A DNA stretch of 52,738 nucleotides from an uncultured Massilia sp. (GTDB taxonomy: Bacteria > Pseudomonadota > Gammaproteobacteria > Burkholderiales > Burkholderiaceae): positions 1-52,738 of the forward strand of contig CAMLMV010000046.1 in assembly GCA_946481275.1 (NCBI GenBank). The letters are read 5' to 3'. The translations under genes were made by a program, and so were the position numbers. A model generated the notes under the pieces. It made no database searches, was not told where the DNA came from, and was given only the letters and a program-made list of their open reading frames with translations. Positions 1 through 8,370 of this stretch are shown in pieces. The first letter of the stretch is position 1. Each line of letters begins with the position of its first letter.

Positions 1-11
1 ATTTGGCCATG

Positions 12-48
12 AAAAAACCCCAAAAGTTAGTGTCCAACTTTTGGGGTT
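12..48 (-). terminator. rho-independent terminator of the esterase/GH3 operon
   Basis: A perfect 13-bp inverted repeat (positions 16-28 and 36-48, arms AACCCCAAAAGTT / AACTTTTGGGGTT) encloses a 7-nt loop. Read on the minus strand it is followed by a run of six T (12-17). It lies 27 bp after the stop of the leftward esterase gene, so it most likely ends that operon. The arm sequence also resembles ends of some IS3-type elements, so an IS tip just outside the window cannot be excluded. Confidence 0.8.
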
Positions 49-74
49 CAGTTCATCGAAGCGGCCCTTGTCGA

Positions 75-995
75 TTACGCCTTCGGCTTCAGGTAGCCGT
101 GCATCCCGAGCCACCGCGAGAACGCATCGAACCACCCGGTGCTGGTGGTCGTCTTCTGGTACATGCCGAATCCGTGCCCGCCCTGTTCGAACAGGTGGAA
201 TTCGACGGGCCGCCTGGCCGTGCGCCAGCTGTCGACGAGGCCGAAGCCGGCGTTGCCGAACAGCGGGTCGTCGGCCGCCAGCCCGACGAACAGCGGCGGG
301 GCGTCGGCCGGCACCTTGACGGCGGCGAGCGGTCCGTAGATGTCGCCGATGAACGCGGGCTTCGCGTCCTGGCCGTACAGCGTCGTCGCCATCGTCAGCA
401 TCGCGCCGGCGGAAAAGCCCAGCATGCCGATGCGGTCCGGGTCCACGTGCCACGCGCCCGCCCGTGCACGCACGAGCGCGAACGCGGCGCGCGCGTCGGC
501 GATCTGCGGCGCCAGCGTGACGGCCGGATTATCCGTCGGCGGACGGTTCGGGCGGGAAGCGCCCGAGAACATCTTCGCCATCTCGTCCGCGAACGCATCC
601 ATGTCTTGCGGGGTCTGGTTCAGGCGGTACTTCAGCACGAACGCGGCGACGCCCTTGTCGGCCAGCGCCTTCGCCACGTCCCAGCCCTCGTTGTTCATCG
701 ACAGAGTCCGGAAGCCGCCGCCCGGCGCGACGATCACGGCGGCGCCCGTCGCCTTCGCGGGGTCGGGCAGGAACGGCGTCAGCGTCGCGACCGTGACGTT
801 GCGCGCGAAGACGCTGCCGTACTGGCTGTGCCAGCTCTCCTGCGCCTTGGCGCCCGGCAGCGGGCCGGTGTTCAGCACGATGGCGTCCGGCTGTGCGGGC
901 GTTGCGATGGGCGTCATCTTGTCGTTCTGCGCGTGGACGGGTGCCGCGAGCGCGCAGGCGATGACGGTGGCAATCAACAGTCTGGTCTTCATCAT
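75..995 (-). CDS. secreted alpha/beta hydrolase (acetyl-xylan-esterase-like)
   Basis: 306 aa. An N-terminal signal peptide (about residues 1-23, ending ..APVHAQ) predicts export. The fold is alpha/beta hydrolase: an oxyanion-type strand VAPGGGF near residue 90, the nucleophile elbow GFSAG near residue 195, an Asp in the AADDPLF segment and a His in QGGHGFG near the C-terminus form the likely Ser-Asp-His triad. Members of this BD-FAE/dienelactone-hydrolase-like group remove acetyl or other acyl groups from plant polysaccharides. It starts 19 bp after the GH3 gene stop on the same strand, so the two are probably co-transcribed and act on the same hemicellulose. The substrate is inferred from the neighbour only. 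Confidence 0.8.
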   Translation of the reverse strand: MMKTRLLIATVIACALAAPVHAQNDKMTPIATPAQPDAIVLNTGPLPGAKAQESWHSQYGSVFARNVTVATLTPFLPDPAKATGAAVIVAPGGGFRTLSMNNEGWDVAKALADKGVAAFVLKYRLNQTPQDMDAFADEMAKMFSGASRPNRPPTDNPAVTLAPQIADARAAFALVRARAGAWHVDPDRIGMLGFSAGAMLTMATTLYGQDAKPAFIGDIYGPLAAVKVPADAPPLFVGLAADDPLFGNAGFGLVDSWRTARRPVEFHLFEQGGHGFGMYQKTTTSTGWFDAFSRWLGMHGYLKPKA

Positions 996-1014
996 GTAGT
1001 CTCCTTTGTTATGG

Positions 1015-3678
1015 TTATTGCGCCAGCACGACGGTCTGCTTCAAGGTCAGCGTGCTGTCCTGCTGTGCCACGCCGGTGCCCGGCTGGCCGGAACCCACGC
1101 TCAGCCTGTACTGGCCGGGCGTCAGTTGGCGGACGCCGTCGCGCGTGACGAAACTGAGATCGCGCGGCGACAGGGTAAAGCTGATCTTGCGCCGTTCGCC
1201 GGCCTTCAGCGGCACGCGCTGGAAGCCGCGCAGCGCCACGCGCGGCGCGCCTTCGAACGCGGGCGGCGTCAGGTACAGCTGCGCCACCTCGTCGCCGTCG
1301 CGCTTGCCCGTGTTGACGACTTCCGTCGTGACGACGATGCCGTTCTCCGGCGCGCCGCCCACCGGTTCGATGCGCAGCGGGGCATAGCCGAACGTCGTGT
1401 ACGAGAGACCCGCGCCGAACGGATACACGGGCGTGCCCGTGTAATAGCGGTAGGTGCGGCCCTGCATCGAGTAATCGTCGAACGGCGGCAGGTCGGCGAG
1501 GCTGCGGTAGAAGGTGAGGGGCAGGCGTCCGCCCGGATCGGTGCGGCCGGTGAGCACGTCGGCGATGGCGGCGCCGCCGGACTGGCCCGGATACCACGCT
1601 TCCAGGATCGCGGCCGCATTGTCCTTCGCCCACGACAGGTCGATGGCGCTGCCGTTCATCACGACGACGACGAGCGGCTTGCCCAGCGCCTTCGCCCGCT
1701 CCAGCAGGGCACGTTGCTCGGCCGGCAGGTCCAGCGACGTCTTGTCGCCGCCGGCGAAGCCCTCGACCTTGATGGCCATCTCCTCGCCTTCCAGGTCCGA
1801 CGTCAGGCCGACGACCGCGACGATCACGTCGGCATCCTTCGTGCCGGCCTGCAGGTCCTGCTCGGGGGCCGTCGAGATCCGTTTCCAGAACAGGCCGGGC
1901 ACGCCCGTCGATCCCGTTTCGGCCTGGAAGCGCAGCGGATAACGCTGGCCCTTTTCGAGGCGCACGTCGGTGAGCTTCAGCGGTTCGCCCCATTGCGAAT
2001 AGGCCGACGCCTGCACGGCCGGCCTGCCGCCGACCGTCAGTTCGCCCTTCACGCCGGTCACGCCCAGGCGGTACGTGCCCGTCTCCGGCGCGACGAGTGC
2101 GCCGGTCCACACGACCTTGTGCTTGTCCGCGACGTCCTTGAACTGGAGCGCGTGCGATTCCAGGCCCGGTTCCGTGCGCACGAGGACCGGTTTCGTGTCG
2201 GTGCCGTTGATGTACTCCGCGCGCAGGCCCGGCTTGCCGTCGGGCGTGCGCAGCGCGCTGGCCGGGACCGGGTCGCCGTCCGTGATCGACGCGGCGGCCG
2301 GCACGAGCGTCACGCGCGCCTGCGGCAGCACGCGGCGCAGGCCGTCGACGACGGAGACCGGCGGTGCGGACTGCGTCGACGAATAATTCCCGCGCAGGAC
2401 GCGCGTGGCGTCGGCCAGCGGACCGATCACCGCGACCTTGACGCCGGCCTTCAGGGGCAGCGTGCCGTCGTTCTTCAGCAGCACGAGGCTCTTGTTTGCG
2501 GCCTGCAGCGCGAGGTCGCGGTGCGCGGGCGTGTCGATCGCATTCACCGGCGTCTGGTTCGGCTTGCGCTGCGCGAGGCCCGCCAGGTCGCCGTTGCGGT
2601 AGCGCGCGGAGAATAACCGGACGAGCGCCGTATCGATGTCGTTCATGGAGATCAGGCCGCGCTTCCACGCTTCGCGGTAGCGCTCGCCCAAGCCCTTCAC
2701 ATCGCCCAGGGTCTTCGTGTTGCACTCGTTGTCCGTGCCGGCCTTCAGCGCGACGGCCGCGGCCGCGGCGGCATCGGGTGCGTACTTGTGGTGCTCGTCG
2801 ATGTCGGTGACGGCGTCGCAGTCGGACACGACGTAGCCTTTAAAACCCCACGCGCCACGCAGGTGCTCCTTCAGCAGCAGGTCGCTGCCGCACGCCGGCT
2901 GGCCGTTGATGCGGTTGTAGGCACACATGATCGACCCGGCCTTCGCATCGACGATGGCGGCGCGGAAGGCGGGCAGGTACGTGTCCTCGAGGTCGTGGCG
3001 CGACACGAACACGTCGGCCACGTGGCGCGTCGATTCCGGCCCGCTGTGCACGGCGAAGTGCTTCGGCGTGGCGACGACGTCCGGCAGGTCCGGGTTCGGT
3101 CCCTGGATGCCCTGGATGAACGCGACACCCAGCTGCGCCGTCAGGTACGGGTCCTCGCCATAGGTCTCCTGGCCGCGGCCCCAGCGCGGATCGCGGAAGA
3201 TGTTGATGTTCGGCGACCACGTGTCGAGGCCTGTGCCGATCCTGCCCAGGTGGCCCGTCTGGCGGCCCAGCGTGTGCAGCGCGCGCACTTCCGTGCTGAT
3301 CGCGGACGCGACCTTGTGCACGAGCGGCGCGTCGAACGTCGCGGCGAGGCCGATGGGTTCCGGGAAGTTCGTGGTGGGCAGCGGTCCCAGCGCGCCGTGC
3401 AGCGACTCGGTCCACCAGTTATAGGCGGGGATGCCGAGGCGGGGCAGGGCGGGCGCGACGTTCAGCAGCTGGTCGATCTTCTCGTCCAGCGTCATTTGTC
3501 CGACCAGGCTGCGGGCGCGGGCGTCCGCGTCCGTGCGCGCGTCGGGCGATGTGGTGGTGGTCTGTGCCGCGGCCGGCAGCGCCGCGGCGAGCATCAGGGC
3601 GCCGCACAGGGCGGTGCGCTTGATGCCTCTCGATAAGTCTCCTGCTTGACCAATTCGTTTGGTCTTATCTTTTTGCAT
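1015..3678 (-). CDS. GH3 beta-glycosidase (xylosidase/glucosidase) with PA14 insert
   Basis: 887 aa from ATG 3678, chosen because AAGG lies 8 nt upstream and a signal peptide (hydrophobic run at about residues 24-38, ending AAAQ) follows. An in-frame start at 3756 would bury that signal. The N-terminal GH3 barrel contains the KH pair (TPKHFAVHS, about 206) and the nucleophile Asp in VVSDCDAV (about 286). The C-terminal GH3 domain is interrupted at about residues 480-615 by a PA14 module (GLRAEYINGTD..., WTGALVAPETGTYRLGV), and a fibronectin-III-like domain closes the protein. Such enzymes release glucose or xylose from oligosaccharides in the periplasm. First gene of the two-gene operon with the downstream esterase. 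Confidence 0.9.
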   Translation of the reverse strand: MQKDKTKRIGQAGDLSRGIKRTALCGALMLAAALPAAAQTTTTSPDARTDADARARSLVGQMTLDEKIDQLLNVAPALPRLGIPAYNWWTESLHGALGPLPTTNFPEPIGLAATFDAPLVHKVASAISTEVRALHTLGRQTGHLGRIGTGLDTWSPNINIFRDPRWGRGQETYGEDPYLTAQLGVAFIQGIQGPNPDLPDVVATPKHFAVHSGPESTRHVADVFVSRHDLEDTYLPAFRAAIVDAKAGSIMCAYNRINGQPACGSDLLLKEHLRGAWGFKGYVVSDCDAVTDIDEHHKYAPDAAAAAAVALKAGTDNECNTKTLGDVKGLGERYREAWKRGLISMNDIDTALVRLFSARYRNGDLAGLAQRKPNQTPVNAIDTPAHRDLALQAANKSLVLLKNDGTLPLKAGVKVAVIGPLADATRVLRGNYSSTQSAPPVSVVDGLRRVLPQARVTLVPAAASITDGDPVPASALRTPDGKPGLRAEYINGTDTKPVLVRTEPGLESHALQFKDVADKHKVVWTGALVAPETGTYRLGVTGVKGELTVGGRPAVQASAYSQWGEPLKLTDVRLEKGQRYPLRFQAETGSTGVPGLFWKRISTAPEQDLQAGTKDADVIVAVVGLTSDLEGEEMAIKVEGFAGGDKTSLDLPAEQRALLERAKALGKPLVVVVMNGSAIDLSWAKDNAAAILEAWYPGQSGGAAIADVLTGRTDPGGRLPLTFYRSLADLPPFDDYSMQGRTYRYYTGTPVYPFGAGLSYTTFGYAPLRIEPVGGAPENGIVVTTEVVNTGKRDGDEVAQLYLTPPAFEGAPRVALRGFQRVPLKAGERRKISFTLSPRDLSFVTRDGVRQLTPGQYRLSVGSGQPGTGVAQQDSTLTLKQTVVLAQ

Positions 3679-3881
3679 GGAATCTACCTTGGAAAGGTCA
3701 TGCCATCGGAAGGGCTCCGTACATGATAGTTGAGTGGAAAATGTTTGCGATAACATAGTGTCCGGCCAAACTGGATCTACGCCGAGCGAGGATCAATGTA
3801 GTGCAGGAATTGTTCAGAAGCCAATAACTTTTTAGCGTGAACCGATATCGAAATGTATATCTGTCGAGTGCGCCATTCCAC

Positions 3882-3925
3882 TGTTACGTAACATTGATGT
3901 TATGCGCGAACATTTGCGTAATGTT
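3882..3925. promoter_or_regulatory. cluster of overlapping dyads between GH3 and the GGDEF genes
   Basis: The roughly 300-bp divergent region (3679-3980) carries three dyads in 44 bp: TGTTACGTAACA (3882-3893), AACATTGATGTT (3890-3901) and AACATT-5-AATGTT (3909-3925). They share AACAT/ATGTT half-sites, as expected for cooperative binding of a dimeric regulator. No regulator gene is adjacent, so the protein and the controlled gene (GH3 operon, GGDEF array or both) are unknown. Confidence 0.45.
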
Positions 3926-3950
3926 GCGCTAGCGCATCGCCCAGATTGTT

Positions 3951-3980
3951 TCGTTGAGGAAAGTCAAAGTTAAGCCCATA
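3951..3980 (+). promoter_or_regulatory. conserved leader motif of the three GGDEF genes (copy 1)
   Basis: The 14-mer TTTCGTTGAGGAAA precedes all three GGDEF genes (3951-3964, 6139-6152, 8341 region), and its internal TTG lies exactly 27 nt before the ATG in each case, always in frame. It may be a shared binding site or hairpin (TTTC/GAAA stem), or an upstream TTG start coding a conserved Met-Arg-Lys N-terminus. The purine run is too far from the ATG to be a normal ribosome binding site for it. Confidence 0.4.
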
Positions 3981-6107
3981 ATGGCTTCAACAGACGTATT
4001 GATTTCCTGCCGGCGCATCGTCATGTCTCTCCCTCACCGCCTTGTCTCCCTCCTGATCGCGACCGCCACGGCGCTCGGGCCGGGCGCGCATGCCGGTGAA
4101 TTTGCCCTCAATCCAAAGGCGGAAGTGGCAGCGATCCGGGAACTCGCGCAGGACTCCCCGCGCGCGGCGCTCGACCGGGTACAGGCTGCACGCCGCGACC
4201 TGGGAGCGGATGCGCCTTACGAAGCCAGGCAGGCGCTGTTGCGCACGGAAGTCTGGCTGCGGGAAGACCTGGGCCAGCAGGACGCGGCCTACACGCTGGA
4301 ACGCGAATCGCTGCAACTGGCACAAGCCCGTGGCGACGCGGCCGGCGCGGCGCTGGCCACGCTGGCGCAGGCGCGCGAGCTGCTCGAAGCCCACCGGCTG
4401 GACGATGCGCAGGCGCTCCTGGACAGGATCGTGGCGCGGGCCCCGAAGGACACGTCCTTGATGTTCAAGGTGTCGGCCGAGCGGACGCAGGGCGATATTT
4501 TCAACCTGCGTGCCCGCTTCGACGAGGCGCTGGCGGCCTATCTGCGCGGGCTCCGCCTGTTGCAGGGCCAGCCCGGCGAAAGCGGCAGGCGCGCCGTGAT
4601 GTATGCCCGGATCGCCCAGGTATACGTCAATGCGGACAATCCCGCCAAGGCGATCGACAGCGCCGACCTGGGGCTGGCGGAACAGAAGATGTCGCTGCGG
4701 TCGCTCGCCTCGCTGCAGTTCACCCGTGCCATCGCGCTGGTCAGGATCGGCCGCGACCGTGAAGGCATCACGGCGTTCGAGCATGCGCTGGCGACGGCGG
4801 TGCGTGCGGGATTGCAGGGCATGGAAGCGGCAGCCCGCGGCAATATCGCGGACTATTATCTGCAGCACCATGACTACATCCGCGCCGAAGCGGAGTCGCG
4901 CAAGGCCCTCGCCGTGTCGGAAAAGGGCAGCGACCAGAACGTCATCCAGATGGCGCGCGCCAATCTCGGTTTCTCCCTGATGGGGCAGGGGCGCGTCGAC
5001 GAAGGCCTGCCTTGGGTCGACGGCGTCATCGCGCACCTGCGCAAGGACCAGCTCACCGGGGACCTCGAGGCGATGCTGGACGAGAAGGGCCGCATGCTGG
5101 AGCGCGCGGGCCAGTACCAGCAGGCGCTGGCGATCGTGCGCGAGCAGCAGTCGCTGCAGCAGCAGAGCGCCCGGGTCGCGCGCGACCGCGCGATCGCGAC
5201 GCTGCAGGAAGAATTCGACGCGCGCCGCCGCAGCCAGCAGATCGTCCTGCTGCAGCGCGAGAACCGGCTGAAGGATGCGGAGTTGAACAACCGCCGCACC
5301 GTGCAGCTGGCGACGACGTTCGCCGCCGTGCTGACGGTGCTGGCGGGCGCCGTCGTCACGGTCCTGTACCGGCGCGCGGCGCGCAGCAATGCGCGCCTGA
5401 AGGAATTGAACACGCAGCTCGAATTCGGTTCGACGCACGACGCGCTGACGGGCCTGCACAACCGGCGCTCGCTGACGAACCGGATGAGCGTCCGCAAGGA
5501 CGACCGCCGCCACCCGGTGCCGGACGCCGTCGACTGCTTCGTCCTGATGGACATCGACCATTTTAAAAGCATCAACGACCGCTGGGGCCACGGCGCGGGC
5601 GACGCGGTCCTCGTCGACGTCGCGCGCCGGCTCGCGGCGGCCGTGCGCGACACCGACATGGTCGTGCGCTGGGGCGGCGAGGAATTCATGATCCACGCGC
5701 CCGCCATGGACCCGGCCAGCGTCGCCGGCATGGCGGAGCGCATCCTGGACGCGATCGGCGGCAAGCCCGTCGACGTGGGCACATGCACGATCCCGGTGAC
5801 GCTCACCGCGGGCATCGTCGCGCTGCCGGGCGCCGGCACCGCGTTCGACTGGCCGTGTGCCGTGCGCCTGGCCGACTGGGCGCTGTACCAGGGCAAGGCG
5901 CAGGGCCGCAACCAGGCGCGCATCGTCACCCGCCTGTACACGCCGGCGGACACCGTGATGGCGGCGCTCGACTGCGACGGCGAAGACGTCGCCGCGCTGC
6001 TGGCACTGGAGAGCGTGCATGGCCCGCGCCAGCCGGTGGAAAGGCCGGTGCCGGTAGCCATGCGCGATGCCGTCGGCCATGCCTTGCACGCGATCGCGCG
6101 TGCCTGA
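3981..6107 (+). CDS. membrane TPR-GGDEF diguanylate cyclase, copy 1
   Basis: 708 aa from ATG 3981; TTG 3954 or ATG 4023 are alternatives. A signal-like hydrophobic segment (MSLPHRLVSLLIATATALG..AHA) is followed by about 400 residues of TPR-like helical repeats, predicted periplasmic. Then come one membrane helix (about 440-465), a short coiled linker and a cytoplasmic GGDEF domain. The catalytic GGEEF motif sits at about residues 565-569, with the metal-binding DIDHFKSINDRWGHGAGD signature before it. The inhibitory I-site RxxD is intact (RDTD, five residues before GGEEF). It should make c-di-GMP in response to a periplasmic cue sensed by the TPRs. First of three tandem paralogues; its 3' half is nearly identical in DNA to the others. 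Confidence 0.9.
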   Translation: MASTDVLISCRRIVMSLPHRLVSLLIATATALGPGAHAGEFALNPKAEVAAIRELAQDSPRAALDRVQAARRDLGADAPYEARQALLRTEVWLREDLGQQDAAYTLERESLQLAQARGDAAGAALATLAQARELLEAHRLDDAQALLDRIVARAPKDTSLMFKVSAERTQGDIFNLRARFDEALAAYLRGLRLLQGQPGESGRRAVMYARIAQVYVNADNPAKAIDSADLGLAEQKMSLRSLASLQFTRAIALVRIGRDREGITAFEHALATAVRAGLQGMEAAARGNIADYYLQHHDYIRAEAESRKALAVSEKGSDQNVIQMARANLGFSLMGQGRVDEGLPWVDGVIAHLRKDQLTGDLEAMLDEKGRMLERAGQYQQALAIVREQQSLQQQSARVARDRAIATLQEEFDARRRSQQIVLLQRENRLKDAELNNRRTVQLATTFAAVLTVLAGAVVTVLYRRAARSNARLKELNTQLEFGSTHDALTGLHNRRSLTNRMSVRKDDRRHPVPDAVDCFVLMDIDHFKSINDRWGHGAGDAVLVDVARRLAAAVRDTDMVVRWGGEEFMIHAPAMDPASVAGMAERILDAIGGKPVDVGTCTIPVTLTAGIVALPGAGTAFDWPCAVRLADWALYQGKAQGRNQARIVTRLYTPADTVMAALDCDGEDVAALLALESVHGPRQPVERPVPVAMRDAVGHALHAIARA

Positions 6108-6168
6108 TCGGCAAGATTGTTGTAAGTTAAGTTACATTTCGTTGAGGAAATATAACTTTGCAGCCATA

Positions 6169-8295
6169 ATGGCGTCCAGATGTATTGACTCGCCTGCTGG
6201 CGCTTATGCTATGCCTTTTCCTCGTCGTCTGGTTTCTCTCCTGTTCGTGATCGCCACCGCGCTCGGCCCCGCCGCGCATGCCGGACAATCCGTCGCCGCC
6301 GTCCAGGCGGAAGTCAACGAGGTCTGGGAGCTCTCCCAGAGGTCCCTGCGCGCGGCCCTCGACCGCGTGCAGTCCGCGCGCCGCGACCTCGGGCCGGACG
6401 CGCCCTACGAAGCCAGGCAGAAACTGTTGCGTACGGAGATCTGGGTCAGGGACGATCTCGGGGAGAAGGACGCGGTCTATGCGCTGGAACGCGAGTCGTT
6501 GCAACTGGCGCAGGCCCACGGCGACGCGGCGGGCGTGGCACTGGCCAGTCTGGCGCAAGTGCGCGAACTGATCGACGGCCACCGGCTGGATGACGCGCAG
6601 GCGCTGTTGGACAAGATCCTGGCGCAGGCACCGCACGGCCGCCCGATGCTGTTGACGATGTCCGCCGAACGGCTGCAGGGCGATATTTTCAGCCTGCGCG
6701 GGCGGTTTGCCGAGTCGTTGACGGCCTATCTGCGTGGCCTGCGCATGCTGTCCGGCGATGCGGGCAACAGCGAACGCCGCGCCATGATGTACTCCCGGAT
6801 CGCCAAGATGTACGTCAATGCCGACAATCCCGCCAAGGCCATCGAGAACGCCGATCTCGGATTGGCGGAGCGGGGCATGTCGCTGGGGCCGCTCGCGGCG
6901 CTGCAGTTCACCCGCGCCGTCGCCCTCGTCAGGCTCGGGCGCGACCGCGAAGGCATCGCCGCGCTGGAGGAGGCGCTCGCGACGGCGGTGCGGGGAGGCC
7001 TGGTGAACACGGAAGCGACGGTCCGCGGCAATATCGCCGATTACTATCTGCGACACCGCGACTACGTCCGCGCGGAAGCCGAGTCGCGCAAGGCGCTTGT
7101 CGTATCGGAGAAGAGCGGCAAGCGGAACACGATCCAGATGGCGCGCGCCAACCTCGGTTTCGCCCTGATGGGGCAGGGGCGCATCGACGAAGGCCTGCCC
7201 TGGGTCGACGGCATCGTCGCCGAGCTGCGCAAGGGCAAGTTGAACGTGGACCTCGAGGCGATGCTGGACGAGAAGGGCCGCATGCTGGAGCGCGCCGGCC
7301 AGTTCCAGCAGGCGCTGGCGATCGTGCGCGAGCAGCAGGCGTTGCAGCAGCAAAGTTCGCGGGCCGCGCGCGACCGCGCAGTCGCCGCGCTGCAGGAAGA
7401 ATTCGACGCGCAACGCCGCAGCCAGCAGATCGTCCTGCTGCAGCGTGAGAACCGCCTGAAGGATGTGGAGCTGAGCAACCGCCGCACCGTGCAGCTCGCG
7501 ACGACGTTTGGCGCCGTGCTGACCGTGCTGGCGGGCGCCGTCGTCACGGTCCTGTACCGGCGCGCGGCGCGCAGCAATGCGCGCCTGAAGGAATTGAACA
7601 CGCAGCTCGAATTCGGTTCGACGCACGACGCGCTGACGGGCCTGCACAACCGGCGCTCGCTGACGAACCGGATGAGCGTCCGCAAGGACGACCGCCGCCA
7701 CCCGGTGCCGGACGCCGTCGACTGCTTCGTCCTGATGGACATCGACCATTTTAAAAGCATCAACGACCGCTGGGGCCACGGCGCGGGCGACGCGGTCCTC
7801 GTCGACGTCGCGCGCCGGCTCGCGGCGGCCGTGCGCGACACCGACATGGTCGTGCGCTGGGGCGGCGAGGAATTCTTGATCCATGCGCCCGCCATGGACC
7901 CGGCCAGCGTCGCCGACATGGCGCAGCGGATCCTGGAAGCGATCGGTTCGCAACCCGTCGACGCCGGCACCGGCACGATTCCGGTGACCCTCACCGCGGG
8001 CATTGTCGCGCTGCCGGGCGCCGGCACGGCGTTCGACTGGCAGGCCGCCATGCGCCTGGCCGACTGGGCGCTGTATCAGGGCAAGGCGCAGGGCCGCAAC
8101 CAGGCGCGCATCGTCACCCGCCTGTATGCGCCGGCGGACACCGTGATGGCGGCGCTCGACCGCGAGGACGGCGACGTCGCGCCGCTGCTGGCGCTGGACT
8201 GCGTGCGCGGCCCGGGCCAGCCGGTGAAGCGCACGAGGCAGGCCGGCGCGCGCGACACCGGCATCGGCACACCGTACACGCTGATGCGCGCATGA
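6169..8295 (+). CDS. membrane TPR-GGDEF diguanylate cyclase, copy 2
   Basis: 708 aa from ATG 6169. Same plan as copy 1: short N-terminal extension, signal segment MPFPRRLVSLLFVIATALG, TPR-type sensor, one membrane helix, GGDEF domain with intact GGEEF (..RWGGEEFLIHAPAMD) and RDTD I-site. From the middle of the membrane helix to the GGEEF codons (about 7528-7874) I see no nucleotide difference from copy 1 (about 5340-5686), whereas the sensor halves have diverged clearly. The 3' tail is instead closest to copy 3. A 61-bp gap separates it from copy 1, so each gene may have its own leader. Confidence 0.9.
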   Translation: MASRCIDSPAGAYAMPFPRRLVSLLFVIATALGPAAHAGQSVAAVQAEVNEVWELSQRSLRAALDRVQSARRDLGPDAPYEARQKLLRTEIWVRDDLGEKDAVYALERESLQLAQAHGDAAGVALASLAQVRELIDGHRLDDAQALLDKILAQAPHGRPMLLTMSAERLQGDIFSLRGRFAESLTAYLRGLRMLSGDAGNSERRAMMYSRIAKMYVNADNPAKAIENADLGLAERGMSLGPLAALQFTRAVALVRLGRDREGIAALEEALATAVRGGLVNTEATVRGNIADYYLRHRDYVRAEAESRKALVVSEKSGKRNTIQMARANLGFALMGQGRIDEGLPWVDGIVAELRKGKLNVDLEAMLDEKGRMLERAGQFQQALAIVREQQALQQQSSRAARDRAVAALQEEFDAQRRSQQIVLLQRENRLKDVELSNRRTVQLATTFGAVLTVLAGAVVTVLYRRAARSNARLKELNTQLEFGSTHDALTGLHNRRSLTNRMSVRKDDRRHPVPDAVDCFVLMDIDHFKSINDRWGHGAGDAVLVDVARRLAAAVRDTDMVVRWGGEEFLIHAPAMDPASVADMAQRILEAIGSQPVDAGTGTIPVTLTAGIVALPGAGTAFDWQAAMRLADWALYQGKAQGRNQARIVTRLYAPADTVMAALDREDGDVAPLLALDCVRGPGQPVKRTRQAGARDTGIGTPYTLMRA

Positions 8296-8370
8296 CCCGA
8301 GCCACGCTTGAGTGCCTTGCGCACGAACGAAAGATCTATTTCGTTGAGGAAAATAACATCTGGAGCCTTC

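Noticed and set aside
1..60. IS-element end at the window edge
   Set aside because: The dyad resembles some IS3 termini, but a stem with T-run right after an operon is simpler to read as a terminator; no transposase is visible.
3..3636. Long plus-strand open frames opposite the esterase and GH3 genes
   Set aside because: Low-complexity, Arg-rich translations; the minus-strand frames have signal peptides and catalytic motifs.
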